Origin: VXPQ01 sp965232485
GTDB taxonomy: Bacteria > Bacteroidota > Rhodothermia > Rhodothermales > VXPQ01
Reading direction: 5' to 3'
Assembly (NCBI GenBank): GCA_965232485.1
Contig: OZ246975.1
Span: forward strand, 2,852,001 to 2,916,000
DNA: 64,000 nucleotides
Shown: positions 1 to 7,453 of the stretch, piece by piece
How the letters are laid out: every line of letters begins with the position of its first letter
Position numbering within the stretch: the first letter of the stretch is position 1
Translations under genes and position numbers: made by a program
Notes under the pieces: model-generated
What the model was told of the DNA's origin: nothing
What the model saw: the letters and a program-made list of their open reading frames with translations, nothing else
The model's database searches: none

Positions 1-1529
1 ATGGCCAGCATCCGGTCCCATGCGGCGGCGTCCTGCTCCTCGATGCGTTCCCCCGACCGGAAAATCCCCGCATTGCACACGATAATGTCCAGCCCCCCGA
101 ACGTAGCGATCACGCGCTCCACCGCCGCCCTCACCGCGCTTTCGTCGGTTACGTCGCACGCAATGCCGGTCACGCCCTCCAGCGCATCGACCACGCCGGG
201 ATGGACGTCTATCCCCGCCACGGCGGCCCCGTCCCGGGCCAGCGTTTCGCAGGTCGCCTTGCCGATGCCGCCGTATGCGCCCGTAACGAGGGCGATCTTT
301 CCCTGATGCTCCTTCGGCGCGCCCCGTTTGCCCAGTTTCGCCTGTTCGAGGGACCAGTATTCCACATCGAAAATCTCCTGTTCGGACAAGGCGCGCCATC
401 CGCCGAGGGATTCGCCCGTCTGAATGGCTTGCCGGGTGTGCCGCGCAATGTCGCTCGCGATCCCGCATTCCCGGACGCTGCTTCCGAAAGCAATGCATCC
501 GCTTTCCTTCCATACGGCCATGCGCGGCGCGGGGTCGAGCATCCGGAGGCCCTCTGTTTTATGGGCTTCGTAATACGCCGCGTAGTCCTTTGCGAACGCA
601 GTTACTTCGGGCACGTCTTCCTCCGGTCGTTTGGATATGACGACGGGGATGCGTTTGCCCCGGAGCACATGATCCGGCGTAAGCGGCCCCCGCGTAGCGA
701 TGTCGTCCACATCCTTGCGGCTTGCGAAGCCCTGCGCGCTGCCGGACCGGTCCAGCATGGCCAGCTGCGCTGCGCCGCGCGCACGGGATACCGCCCGCCG
801 TATCCGCGCCAGATCGAGCAGGTCCACGTCGCGTCGCGCTTCGGGATGCTCCGTCTGCCCATGTTCGGCGAGGTACGCTTCGGCGCGGCTCGCCAGTTCG
901 ATCATGTTCTCGTAGGATGTTCGGGCGTCGTCGCCCCACGTGAATATGCCGTGATGCATGAGGATGACGCCCTTGTACCGGCCGAGGTCTACGCCCCGGA
1001 TCGCTTCGTATACTTGCCTGGCGAGGATGAAGCCGGGCATCACGTACGGCAGGACCAGGCAGTCGGGGCAAACCTCCTGCATGATGGCTTTCCCCCGCGG
1101 ATTGTTCGTGAGGGTGACCATGGCGTCGGCATGGGTATGGTCTACGAACCTGGCCGGAAGAATGGCGTGCAGGATGGCCTCCACCGAGGGGGACGGGCTG
1201 GACGAATCCAGCATGAACGAACGCAATTGCCGCGTCATTTCCTCGTCGGACAAGGTTTCGAGATCGGCCAGCCACTTCGTTTCCGCAAGGCGCAGCGCAG
1301 GGAAGCCGGGTTTTTCGATGGTTTGCAGATTCCATCCGCTGCCCTTGACGTACAGCACGTCTATGTCGTTTCCGAACAAATCCTGCGCGACGGCCTTGAC
1401 CGACGTGTTGCCGCCGCCGTGCATGACAAGGTATTCTTCCGATCCGAGGAGGCGCGAGGTATAGACCCGCATCCCCAGATCGTCCCCGGCGAAGGCTTCC
1501 GCCTCCCGGTCGTTCCACAAACTGCGCAT
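1..1529 (-). CDS. Bifunctional aldolase/short-chain dehydrogenase (RhaD-type), 3' end outside window
   Basis: The first 509 codons are present and the gene runs off the left edge. The N-terminal part is a class II aldolase/adducin domain with the zinc-ligand motifs HTHAD (His131, His133) and HHG (His192, His193). From about residue 410 a Rossmann short-chain dehydrogenase domain begins, with the TGxxxGIG motif (416-423) and NAG further on. This fusion is known as bifunctional rhamnulose-1-phosphate aldolase/lactaldehyde dehydrogenase, about 690 residues long. It would cleave a phosphorylated deoxy-sugar and oxidise the aldehyde product; the exact substrate cannot be read here. The start is the ATG at 1529, 26 bases after the stop of the UPF0261 gene, so the three minus-strand genes probably form one operon. 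Family assignment is firm, substrate is inference. Confidence 0.88.
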   Translation of the reverse strand, partial: MRSLWNDREAEAFAGDDLGMRVYTSRLLGSEEYLVMHGGGNTSVKAVAQDLFGNDIDVLYVKGSGWNLQTIEKPGFPALRLAETKWLADLETLSDEEMTRQLRSFMLDSSSPSPSVEAILHAILPARFVDHTHADAMVTLTNNPRGKAIMQEVCPDCLVLPYVMPGFILARQVYEAIRGVDLGRYKGVILMHHGIFTWGDDARTSYENMIELASRAEAYLAEHGQTEHPEARRDVDLLDLARIRRAVSRARGAAQLAMLDRSGSAQGFASRKDVDDIATRGPLTPDHVLRGKRIPVVISKRPEEDVPEVTAFAKDYAAYYEAHKTEGLRMLDPAPRMAVWKESGCIAFGSSVRECGIASDIARHTRQAIQTGESLGGWRALSEQEIFDVEYWSLEQAKLGKRGAPKEHQGKIALVTGAYGGIGKATCETLARDGAAVAGIDVHPGVVDALEGVTGIACDVTDESAVRAAVERVIATFGGLDIIVCNAGIFRSGERIEEQDAAAWDRMLA

Positions 1530-1555
1530 AATGCTTTTGTTGCTTGCTTAGGGTT

Positions 1556-2785
1556 CTATTGTTCGATCAGCTGGACAAGCGTTCGCACGGCTTCCTCGAC
1601 GAAGGCCGGGTCTTCTGCGCCATAGTCCAGCTCCCTGAGTTCGACGGAGGCGGGCATGGCGCTGCGGAGGGCATCGAAGAACGCGGCGTCGCTTTCCTTG
1701 TTTTCAAGTGGTCCTCCGGGGACGGAATACCGGCTCACGCCTTTCAGGGGCAGCATAAAGACGGTCTTTTGCTTGCTGTGGGCCAGGCGGCGGGTGATTT
1801 CCTCCGCCACCTTGCGAATTTCGTCCGGCCCGAGGCGGGGAGCGAACACGACCGGACTGTGGAAAACGTAGGCGTGGCGCTTCCAGGCTTCCGGCGCCTC
1901 GTTGGGCGTGTGCAGGAGCAGCCCGATGTGTTCCGCGCCGCCGGGACATATCACTTGCGGCAAACCCAGTTTGCCGGCTACGGTCAGGCGTTCGGGGTCG
2001 TGCGAAGCGCGCAAGCCGTCGTATGCGTCGTCGGCGATTTCGCCCAGGCCGTAGTCGAAAACCGCCGTAATGATGCCTTCCCGCATCATCTGTTCCATGG
2101 CGCGTCCGCCCGCCCCGATCGCATGAAACGTAATGACTTCGTAGCCCACCTCGTGAAACAGGTCGATGGCGTGCATGGCGCCTTGGGTCAGCACGCCGAG
2201 GTTCGTCATCCCGATGGTGCCCTTGCTGTCCGCGTCGGCGGTCAGGGAGCGGTCGCTTTTCCGGGCCATGCCCACGGCGGCGCCCGCCGCATTCGCCAGT
2301 ATTTTTCGAGAAAACGGATTCAGGCCGAGGATATCGCTGACCGAGAACATCATGGCGATGTCCTTGATGTCCACGAACGGTTCGGTGTCCCCGGACGCCG
2401 CCGTGGAAAGCATGATCTTCCCGAATCCGTAGGGCAGCGCCTGCATGACCTGCGAACAGGTCGAGGTGCCCTGGGTGCCGCCCATGGCGAGCAGGGCGTG
2501 GATTTTATTCTCCAGGACCAGGTCGAGGAGTATTTTTTGCGCCCCCCGGACGATGTACGGCCCGACGCTTTCCCGCGTGGGGTTCTTCAGCACGGCGTCC
2601 GGTTCGCCGCCTCCGGCGCGGATCACTGTGTTGGCGTCGACGTCCGCAGGCGCGGCGGCAGGTCCCACCACCCCGATATGGATCAGCAGGGCTTTCGCTC
2701 CGAGGGCTTCGATTTCCTGGCGTACGAAATTCGCTTCTGCGCCCTTCGTATCCATCGTGGCCAGTACGGCGATGGTTTTCGACAT
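1556..2785 (-). CDS. Tm-1-like ATP-binding (UPF0261) family protein
   Basis: A 409-residue protein beginning MSKTIAVLATMDTKG, the typical start of the UPF0261/Tm-1-like family. The glycine-rich segments AMGGTQGTSTC and AIGAGGRAMEQMM are also family-like. In the plant virus-resistance protein Tm-1 this domain is the N-terminal half and is fused to a TIM-barrel half. Here the TIM-barrel partner is the separate gene just upstream (31 bases away). Bacterial members are usually annotated as having unknown function and sit in catabolic clusters. The aldolase/dehydrogenase gene follows 26 bases downstream, so a role in catabolism of a sugar or sugar acid is a reasonable inference. No signal peptide is seen, so it is probably cytoplasmic. 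Confidence 0.9.
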   Translation of the reverse strand: MSKTIAVLATMDTKGAEANFVRQEIEALGAKALLIHIGVVGPAAAPADVDANTVIRAGGGEPDAVLKNPTRESVGPYIVRGAQKILLDLVLENKIHALLAMGGTQGTSTCSQVMQALPYGFGKIMLSTAASGDTEPFVDIKDIAMMFSVSDILGLNPFSRKILANAAGAAVGMARKSDRSLTADADSKGTIGMTNLGVLTQGAMHAIDLFHEVGYEVITFHAIGAGGRAMEQMMREGIITAVFDYGLGEIADDAYDGLRASHDPERLTVAGKLGLPQVICPGGAEHIGLLLHTPNEAPEAWKRHAYVFHSPVVFAPRLGPDEIRKVAEEITRRLAHSKQKTVFMLPLKGVSRYSVPGGPLENKESDAAFFDALRSAMPASVELRELDYGAEDPAFVEEAVRTLVQLIEQ

Positions 2786-2816
2786 GATGCGTTGGTTACT
2801 GTCGTGAATGGAGCCG

Positions 2817-3686
2817 CTATCCGGCCTGCGTACGGAAGCGCAGGGCGGCGAATTCCCGGGCCGCCGCCGATACGGCGCGTTCTATGGGGAGGCGTTCCGT
2901 GGAAGAGCCGGTCCAGAAACCGTGCCCGGAGGTGTGGTCCAGCATGTATTGCGCATCGACCGGGTTCTCCATGGCGGCGCCGTGCGCCACGAGGATGACC
3001 TCCGGGTGGACCTTGCGCACCGCCTGATAGGCTTCTTCGGTTTGTTCGGCGGTTTGCTCGATGGTCAATCCGCTGTCGTATCCCTTGAGGCCCCCTTTCG
3101 TGGTGCCTGCGTGATAACAGAAGATATGCGGCCGGGCCTGCTCGCACATGGCCAGCGCGTCTTCGAGGGTGAACGCCAGTCCGATGGTCGCCATGTCCAT
3201 CTCTTCTTTCGCGAGCTTCAGCATCTCGATTTCGTTCTGGTACGTGACGCCTGCGCTCGTTAGCACCCGGTATATCTCGCTGTCGTGGTCTACGTAGCTG
3301 ATGGAGGGGCCGATATTCGAAACCGACTGTACGCCCATGGCCTTGCATTCGTCGAGCGCCATGCGCATATCCTTGAGCGGATCGTTCGCGTTCAGGCAGG
3401 CGCAGACGAATGCGTTGCCCTCCAGCGCAGGCATGACGTCTTCGCGGGTGTAGTCCAGCGTTTGCCTGTTCGAGTCGAGGATGGGCCACATCATGGACAT
3501 GGTCCCCATCCCGTTGGCGCGCAATCGCGCTCCGGAAAACGTATTGATGCAATCGACGCCTGCGGCTTCCAGCAGCCTGGCGACCAGGCCGCTGCCCGCG
3601 CTGGCGATCATGATGGGCAGGCGCTGCGCCACTTTGGCCTGCAGGTTCGCGAGAATGCGTTCTGTGGAGATGCGGCTTGTAATCAT
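2817..3686 (-). CDS. Phosphoenolpyruvate hydrolase family protein (TIM barrel)
   Basis: A 289-residue protein of the PEP_hydrolase/TIM-barrel signal transduction family. It matches the C-terminal half of plant Tm-1 proteins. Recognisable segments are the N-terminal PIMIASAGSGLVARLLEAAG, the MGTMSMMWPILD segment and the C-terminal VAHGAAMENPVDAQYML. The usual family length is 270-290, so the gene looks complete. The ATG at 3686 is the first gene of the minus-strand operon with the UPF0261 gene and the aldolase/dehydrogenase gene. The enzymatic activity of this family is poorly established and the name comes from a distant relationship to PEP mutase-like enzymes. Family assignment is strong, function is open. 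Confidence 0.88.
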   Translation of the reverse strand: MITSRISTERILANLQAKVAQRLPIMIASAGSGLVARLLEAAGVDCINTFSGARLRANGMGTMSMMWPILDSNRQTLDYTREDVMPALEGNAFVCACLNANDPLKDMRMALDECKAMGVQSVSNIGPSISYVDHDSEIYRVLTSAGVTYQNEIEMLKLAKEEMDMATIGLAFTLEDALAMCEQARPHIFCYHAGTTKGGLKGYDSGLTIEQTAEQTEEAYQAVRKVHPEVILVAHGAAMENPVDAQYMLDHTSGHGFWTGSSTERLPIERAVSAAAREFAALRFRTQAG

Positions 3687-4117
3687 GGCGACGAAGTTGG
3701 AGCGATGCGAAACAGGTGCGCTTCTGGAAATTATCGAATTCTCATAACCGAAATATTGAAAGCGATGCGAAAACAGGGCGTTCGCCGGAACAGGCCAAAT
3801 GCCGGGACGCGCTTGTTTCCAAGGCCAACGAAGACGCCTTAAAAAATAAGAAATTCAATCTTACAGGTTAAATTATTTAAGTTGAAATTTTCGCGCCTTA
3901 ATTATTTAGGATCCGAATGCTGGGGCATTCTTTCGAGGGGAAACAGGCAGGGGGAGCGCTTGCGCCCATAGCCCCGTGCTGTTTGTTGCCGGAAGCAGAC
4001 AAGCAGGGCAACGAACGAAAGGCGCGCTGATTCGTTTTTCGGGCCCGCGCCGCGTTCGCGTCGCCCGCGTCTTCGCAAGCGCCCGGAATGCATTCCGCCT
4101 GACGCCGCGCCCCGGAC
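3687..4117. other. Intergenic region upstream of the minus-strand catabolic operon
   Basis: There are 431 bases without a convincing gene. The part nearest the operon holds two direct copies of AGCGATGCGAAA about 60 bases apart (3701 and 3761). A strongly AT-rich stretch lies at about 3840-3910, unlike the GC-rich surroundings, and probably includes the operon promoter. The stretch from about 4006 to 4117 is the 3' flank of the first Calx-beta gene and is repeated at 7310-7453 beside the second one. A 63-codon frame at 3902-4093 lies in that duplicated flank and has no recognisable product. Confidence 0.6.
3701..3773. promoter_or_regulatory. Candidate operator: two direct repeats upstream of the PEP-hydrolase operon
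   Basis: AGCGATGCGAAA occurs at 3701-3712 and again at 3761-3772, each followed by an ACAGG-like tail. Both lie within 90 bases upstream of the ATG at 3686. Their place and spacing (60 bases, close to six helical turns) suggest a repressor or activator site for the catabolic operon. No regulator gene is adjacent in the window, so this is inference from sequence only. Confidence 0.3.
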
Positions 4118-6907
4118 TTACTTGAGCAGGGACATGGTTTTGACGGCGACCTGGCTCTCCGCTCGCAGGACGTAGAGGTACGTGCCGCTGGCGAGGTCCG
4201 CGGCGTCGAACGCGACGTCGTAGCGCGCCGCCGGCCGTACGCCGTCGACGAGTACGCGCACCTCTTGTCCGAGCAGGTCGTAGACCGTCAGGCGTACGCG
4301 CTGCGCCTTGTCGAGCGCGAAGCGGATCGTGGTCGACGGATTGAACGGGTTCGGATAGTTTTGCTCCAGCGCAAAGGCTTCGGGTATCTCCTCTTCGCCT
4401 TCGACGGAGGTGACGCTTTGCGCGTCCGCGATGGTCAGTTCGACGGAGGCGGGCGCGCCGGGCTGCACGCCGCCGGGCAAGTCGCCGAGGGCTACGGTGA
4501 ATGTTTCGTCGTCCGCGTCGTCGTCTACGTTCGTGGCGATGTCGCCTGTTCCGCTTGTCTCGTTCGCCGCGATCGCGATGGAGGCGAGCGGTCCGTAGTC
4601 GCCTGCTTCGGCCGTGCCCGCCGTCAGCGCGAGGGGTATGGTCACGTCTGTCGCGAGCGCCTCCGAGAGCGTCGCCGTGACGGTGATCGTTTCGCCTTCG
4701 GTCACCGGGTTCGGCGAAGCCGAGAGCGTCACTTCGGGCGTCGAGGGCGGCGGTCCTGTCGGAGGGACAACCGGCGGAGAGTCGTCGTTGTCCTGGATCG
4801 TCAGCGTATGTACGTTCGTCGCGCCCACCGCGTAGCCCGATCCCGCCGCCAGCGTCAGCGTCACCGTCTCGGCGCCCTCCGCGGCGGCGTCGTCCGTGAT
4901 CGACACAGGAATGTTCACGGTCGTCGCGTTCGCCGCTACCGCGACCTCGCCCGTCAGCGCCGCGTAGTCCGTAGCCGACGTCGCCGAGCCGCCCACCGTG
5001 TAGTTGAGCGTGAGGTTCGCCGTCGGCGCCGGGTTCAGCGTCACGCCTACGTTGATCGCGCCCGCGTTCTCCGCCGCGCTCGACGAGACCGCCGCGAAGT
5101 TCGCCTCAGGCGTCGCCGGCGGAGAGTCGTCGTTGTCCTGAATCGTCAGCGTATGCACGTTCGTCGCGCCCACCGCGTAGCCCGATCCCGTCGCCAGCGT
5201 CAGCGTCACCGTCTCGGCCTCCTCGACGGCGTCGTCGTCCGTGATCGACACAGGAATGTTCACGCTCGTCGCGTTCGCCGCTACCGCGACCGTGCCCGCC
5301 AGCGCCGCGTAGTCAGAAGCCGACGTCGCCGTGCCGCCCACCGTGTAGTTGAGAGTGAGGTTCGCCGTCGGCGCCACGCTCAGCGTTACGCCCACGTTAT
5401 GCGTGCCTGCGTTCTCCGCCGCGCTCGACGAGGCCGCTGCGAAGTTCGCCTCAGGAGGCGCCGGGTCCGCGATGGTGAAGTCCGCGAGGTTGTCCACGCC
5501 CTTCGCGGCGCCGCCCAGGCCCGTCGACGTCAGCGCGCCGAGGCCGATTTCAACCGTCTCCGCCGTGGCCTCCGCCGCGTTGTCCGCCGTCGCCGTCAGC
5601 TCGATGGTCACGGACGTCGCCGTCGTCCCCGTCGCCGGGCCAGTGAACGCGACGGAGGCCGAGCCGCTGTTCAGGTTGCTGCACGTCACCCCCGCAGGCA
5701 AGGGCGACGGGCAGGCGAGCGCGTAGTCGCTGTTGCGCGTCGCCGCGCCGGCGAACGTCAGCGGCGCCGTCAGCGTCTCGCCCTGCCTGAGGCCGCGGCC
5801 CAGCGTCAGGAGGATGTTTTTCTCGTCCCCCTCGATGAGGTTACCGGCCGCGCCGGAGAGCGTCACCGTCGTCGTGTCGTTGTCCGTCACCGTCACCGAC
5901 GCGGAACCGGGGTCCCCCACCGTGTAGCCCGTCCCCGTCTCCACCGTGACCGTCACCGGGCCGTTCGGCTCGTCGGCGCTGTTGTTCGCGGTCGCCACGC
6001 TGTAGGTTACGGAGCCGGTGGTCGGGACCGTAACCGTCTTGCCGGTTCCCTCGTTCGCCGCGGCCACGAAGTCCGAGTGCGGGGCGTCCGCCACCGACAG
6101 GTTCACGGGCAGGTTCGCGGTCGGCGCCGGGCTCGCCGTCACTGTGAAGTCCGCCGCCGTTCCCTCCGTGACCGCGTTGCCGCCTGAGATTGTAATCGCC
6201 GGGGCGCTAGTGGCGTCCACCTCGAAGACCGGGGACAGGCCGTAGAATCTGCGGGATTGGTCAACAGCTGTAAGTGCCCCGCCTTTGCGGAGTCCTTGCG
6301 ACGGTGTGCGCGGGTCACTTATACGGACAAAGCCAGCTGTGCCTCCAAGTGTGAAATCGTTAGCGGCCTTTGTGCCGTCGTCCTCGGAGCCCACAAAAAC
6401 GACTGTAACGGAAGAAGCGCTTCCTCCGGATTCATTCCTTCCATCGTCCGCCGCGCTGTCCCAATTCCCGTCGTAGAAGTCGGCGTAGTCGTCGGCGATC
6501 TTGGCGCCGCCCAGCCAGTAGATCGGCACGCCCGTACCGGTGGTCGAGGTGTTGTCGTGCGCGTCCACCGTAGCGGTCGAGCCCAACGCGCGGAACTGCG
6601 CGCTGTAGGACTGGATCGACGCGTGCCCGGCCGCGGCGCGGCCCTGCACGAAGCTGTTGTAGTCCGCGATGGCCGTCGAGGTCGCATTGCGCGTCGTCGA
6701 CGTGAGGAACATCAGCCGGAACTGGTCGCCCGCGTTCAGGCCCGAGGGCTTGAGCGCCCAGTCGTCCGGCACCATGGTCTGCGCCTGCGCCCCGGCGGCA
6801 AGGCCGAGCAGCAGCGGCAGGAACGCTGCGGCCAGAAAGACTCGAGCCGTTTCCCGGAGCAGGCGACGGTAGTTGACCGTTGCATAGCTGAAACCGGAGA
6901 AAAGCAA
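4118..6907 (-). CDS. Calx-beta repeat surface protein with T9SS sorting domain (paralogue 1)
   Basis: About 929 residues from the TTG at 6907. After a hydrophobic export signal ending near AAGAQAQ comes a roughly 200-residue module (PSGLNAGDQFRL, ADFYDGNWDSA) seen in large extracellular proteins. Then come Calx-beta-like repeats (LTIQDNDDSPP, SITDDDA) and a C-terminal T9SS type A domain starting ALEQNYPNPFNPSTTIRFAL. It should be exported by Sec and then moved to the surface or medium by the T9SS. The start is uncertain: paralogue 2 has an ATG before its signal peptide (10819), but here the same codon is ACG. An upstream start is therefore needed, either TTG 6907 or ATG 6991/7018, which read in frame through a 17-C tract. 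It forms a tandem duplication with the next gene. The role may be adhesion or calcium-dependent surface structure. Confidence 0.85.
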   Translation of the reverse strand: MLFSGFSYATVNYRRLLRETARVFLAAAFLPLLLGLAAGAQAQTMVPDDWALKPSGLNAGDQFRLMFLTSTTRNATSTAIADYNSFVQGRAAAGHASIQSYSAQFRALGSTATVDAHDNTSTTGTGVPIYWLGGAKIADDYADFYDGNWDSAADDGRNESGGSASSVTVVFVGSEDDGTKAANDFTLGGTAGFVRISDPRTPSQGLRKGGALTAVDQSRRFYGLSPVFEVDATSAPAITISGGNAVTEGTAADFTVTASPAPTANLPVNLSVADAPHSDFVAAANEGTGKTVTVPTTGSVTYSVATANNSADEPNGPVTVTVETGTGYTVGDPGSASVTVTDNDTTTVTLSGAAGNLIEGDEKNILLTLGRGLRQGETLTAPLTFAGAATRNSDYALACPSPLPAGVTCSNLNSGSASVAFTGPATGTTATSVTIELTATADNAAEATAETVEIGLGALTSTGLGGAAKGVDNLADFTIADPAPPEANFAAASSSAAENAGTHNVGVTLSVAPTANLTLNYTVGGTATSASDYAALAGTVAVAANATSVNIPVSITDDDAVEEAETVTLTLATGSGYAVGATNVHTLTIQDNDDSPPATPEANFAAVSSSAAENAGAINVGVTLNPAPTANLTLNYTVGGSATSATDYAALTGEVAVAANATTVNIPVSITDDAAAEGAETVTLTLAAGSGYAVGATNVHTLTIQDNDDSPPVVPPTGPPPSTPEVTLSASPNPVTEGETITVTATLSEALATDVTIPLALTAGTAEAGDYGPLASIAIAANETSGTGDIATNVDDDADDETFTVALGDLPGGVQPGAPASVELTIADAQSVTSVEGEEEIPEAFALEQNYPNPFNPSTTIRFALDKAQRVRLTVYDLLGQEVRVLVDGVRPAARYDVAFDAADLASGTYLYVLRAESQVAVKTMSLLK

Positions 6908-6954
6908 GGTTCTGCATAAAGAACCAGCGCGTTGCCGGCCGAAGCTACGAAGGG

Positions 6955-6988
6955 TATGTGTGTGCGTGTGTGGGGGGGGGGGGGGGGG
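6955..6988 (-). repeat. Homopolymeric C17 tract with CA repeats upstream of paralogue 1
   Basis: Read on the coding (minus) strand, an ATG (6991-6989) is followed directly by 17 consecutive C and then by alternating CA. At this length the ATG frame runs without a stop through PPPPPP and HTHTHT into the Calx-beta protein. Homopolymers of this length slip during replication, so the tract is a candidate translational or promoter on/off switch. Confidence 0.85.
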
Positions 6989-7135
6989 CATGGCGCAAGG
7001 GCAGGCTGGCGAAGCCATAAATGGTTCGGGGAATTCGGCCAGTTAGTTGTGTAAACCCACCAGGTTGTTCATTGGGATATTCAGGGATTGGATAGGCGTT
7101 TGGTATTTCAAGCTGGCGTGTGGTCGATGCCAATT

Positions 7136-7312
7136 GCATCGTTAAAATCAGCGGAAAACACTGTGATTCAGGATATGGCGTTCGCTACGCGTCTCTCGCA
7201 GCTCTGATCTTTGCGGACTTGATCAGAGCGCCCTCAACGCGCCAGGCGTAATAATACGTACGTCGTGCGAGTTAGTCAAGCCCCTTTCGGAACATTGTAG
7301 CGGGCATTCGGG
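7136..7312. repeat. Dispersed repeat family A, copy 1
   Basis: This copy shares about 177 bases with 11123-11301, including ATCGTTAAAATCA, the hairpin CTCTGATC-TTTGCGGACTT-GATCAGAG (7202-7228) and a conserved tail ending CATTCGGG. Related but shorter copies occur at 32973, 40451, 50310 and 51822. It resembles a miniature non-coding element; no protein is encoded. Confidence 0.7.
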
Positions 7313-7453
7313 CAACGAACGAAAGGCGAGCTGATTCGTTCTTCCGGCCTGCGCCCGCGCCGCGCCCGCCTGCGTTCGCGTCTTCGGAAGCGCACAGGCC
7401 AAACGGTTCCGGGCGCTTCCGAAGCGCATTCCGCCTGACGCCGCGCCCCGGAC

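Larger units (their letters stand above)
6908..7453. other. Region between the two Calx-beta paralogues: poly-C tract, dispersed repeat, duplicated flank
   Basis: From left to right on the plus strand it holds the 5' leader of paralogue 1, a TG/CA dinucleotide stretch with a G17 run (6972-6988), a family A dispersed repeat (7136-7312), and the 3' flank of paralogue 2 (7310-7453). The same order recurs upstream of paralogue 2. No separate gene is convincing here. Confidence 0.6.

Noticed and set aside
559..1518. 319-codon minus-strand frame at the left edge
   Set aside because: It is in a different frame from the aldolase/dehydrogenase, which is uninterrupted from 1529 to the edge and has all family motifs.
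3902..4093. 63-codon minus-strand frame in the duplicated 3' flank
   Set aside because: No family similarity or ribosome binding site. The frame is not kept in the homologous flank at 7310-7453.
4265..6187. Long plus-strand open frame rich in Arg, Val and Gly opposite Calx-beta paralogue 1
   Set aside because: It is the antisense of a GC-rich repetitive gene. The product is low-complexity Arg-rich without motifs, and the minus frame has a signal peptide, repeats and a T9SS tail. The similar frame at 7601-9910 is rejected for the same reason.
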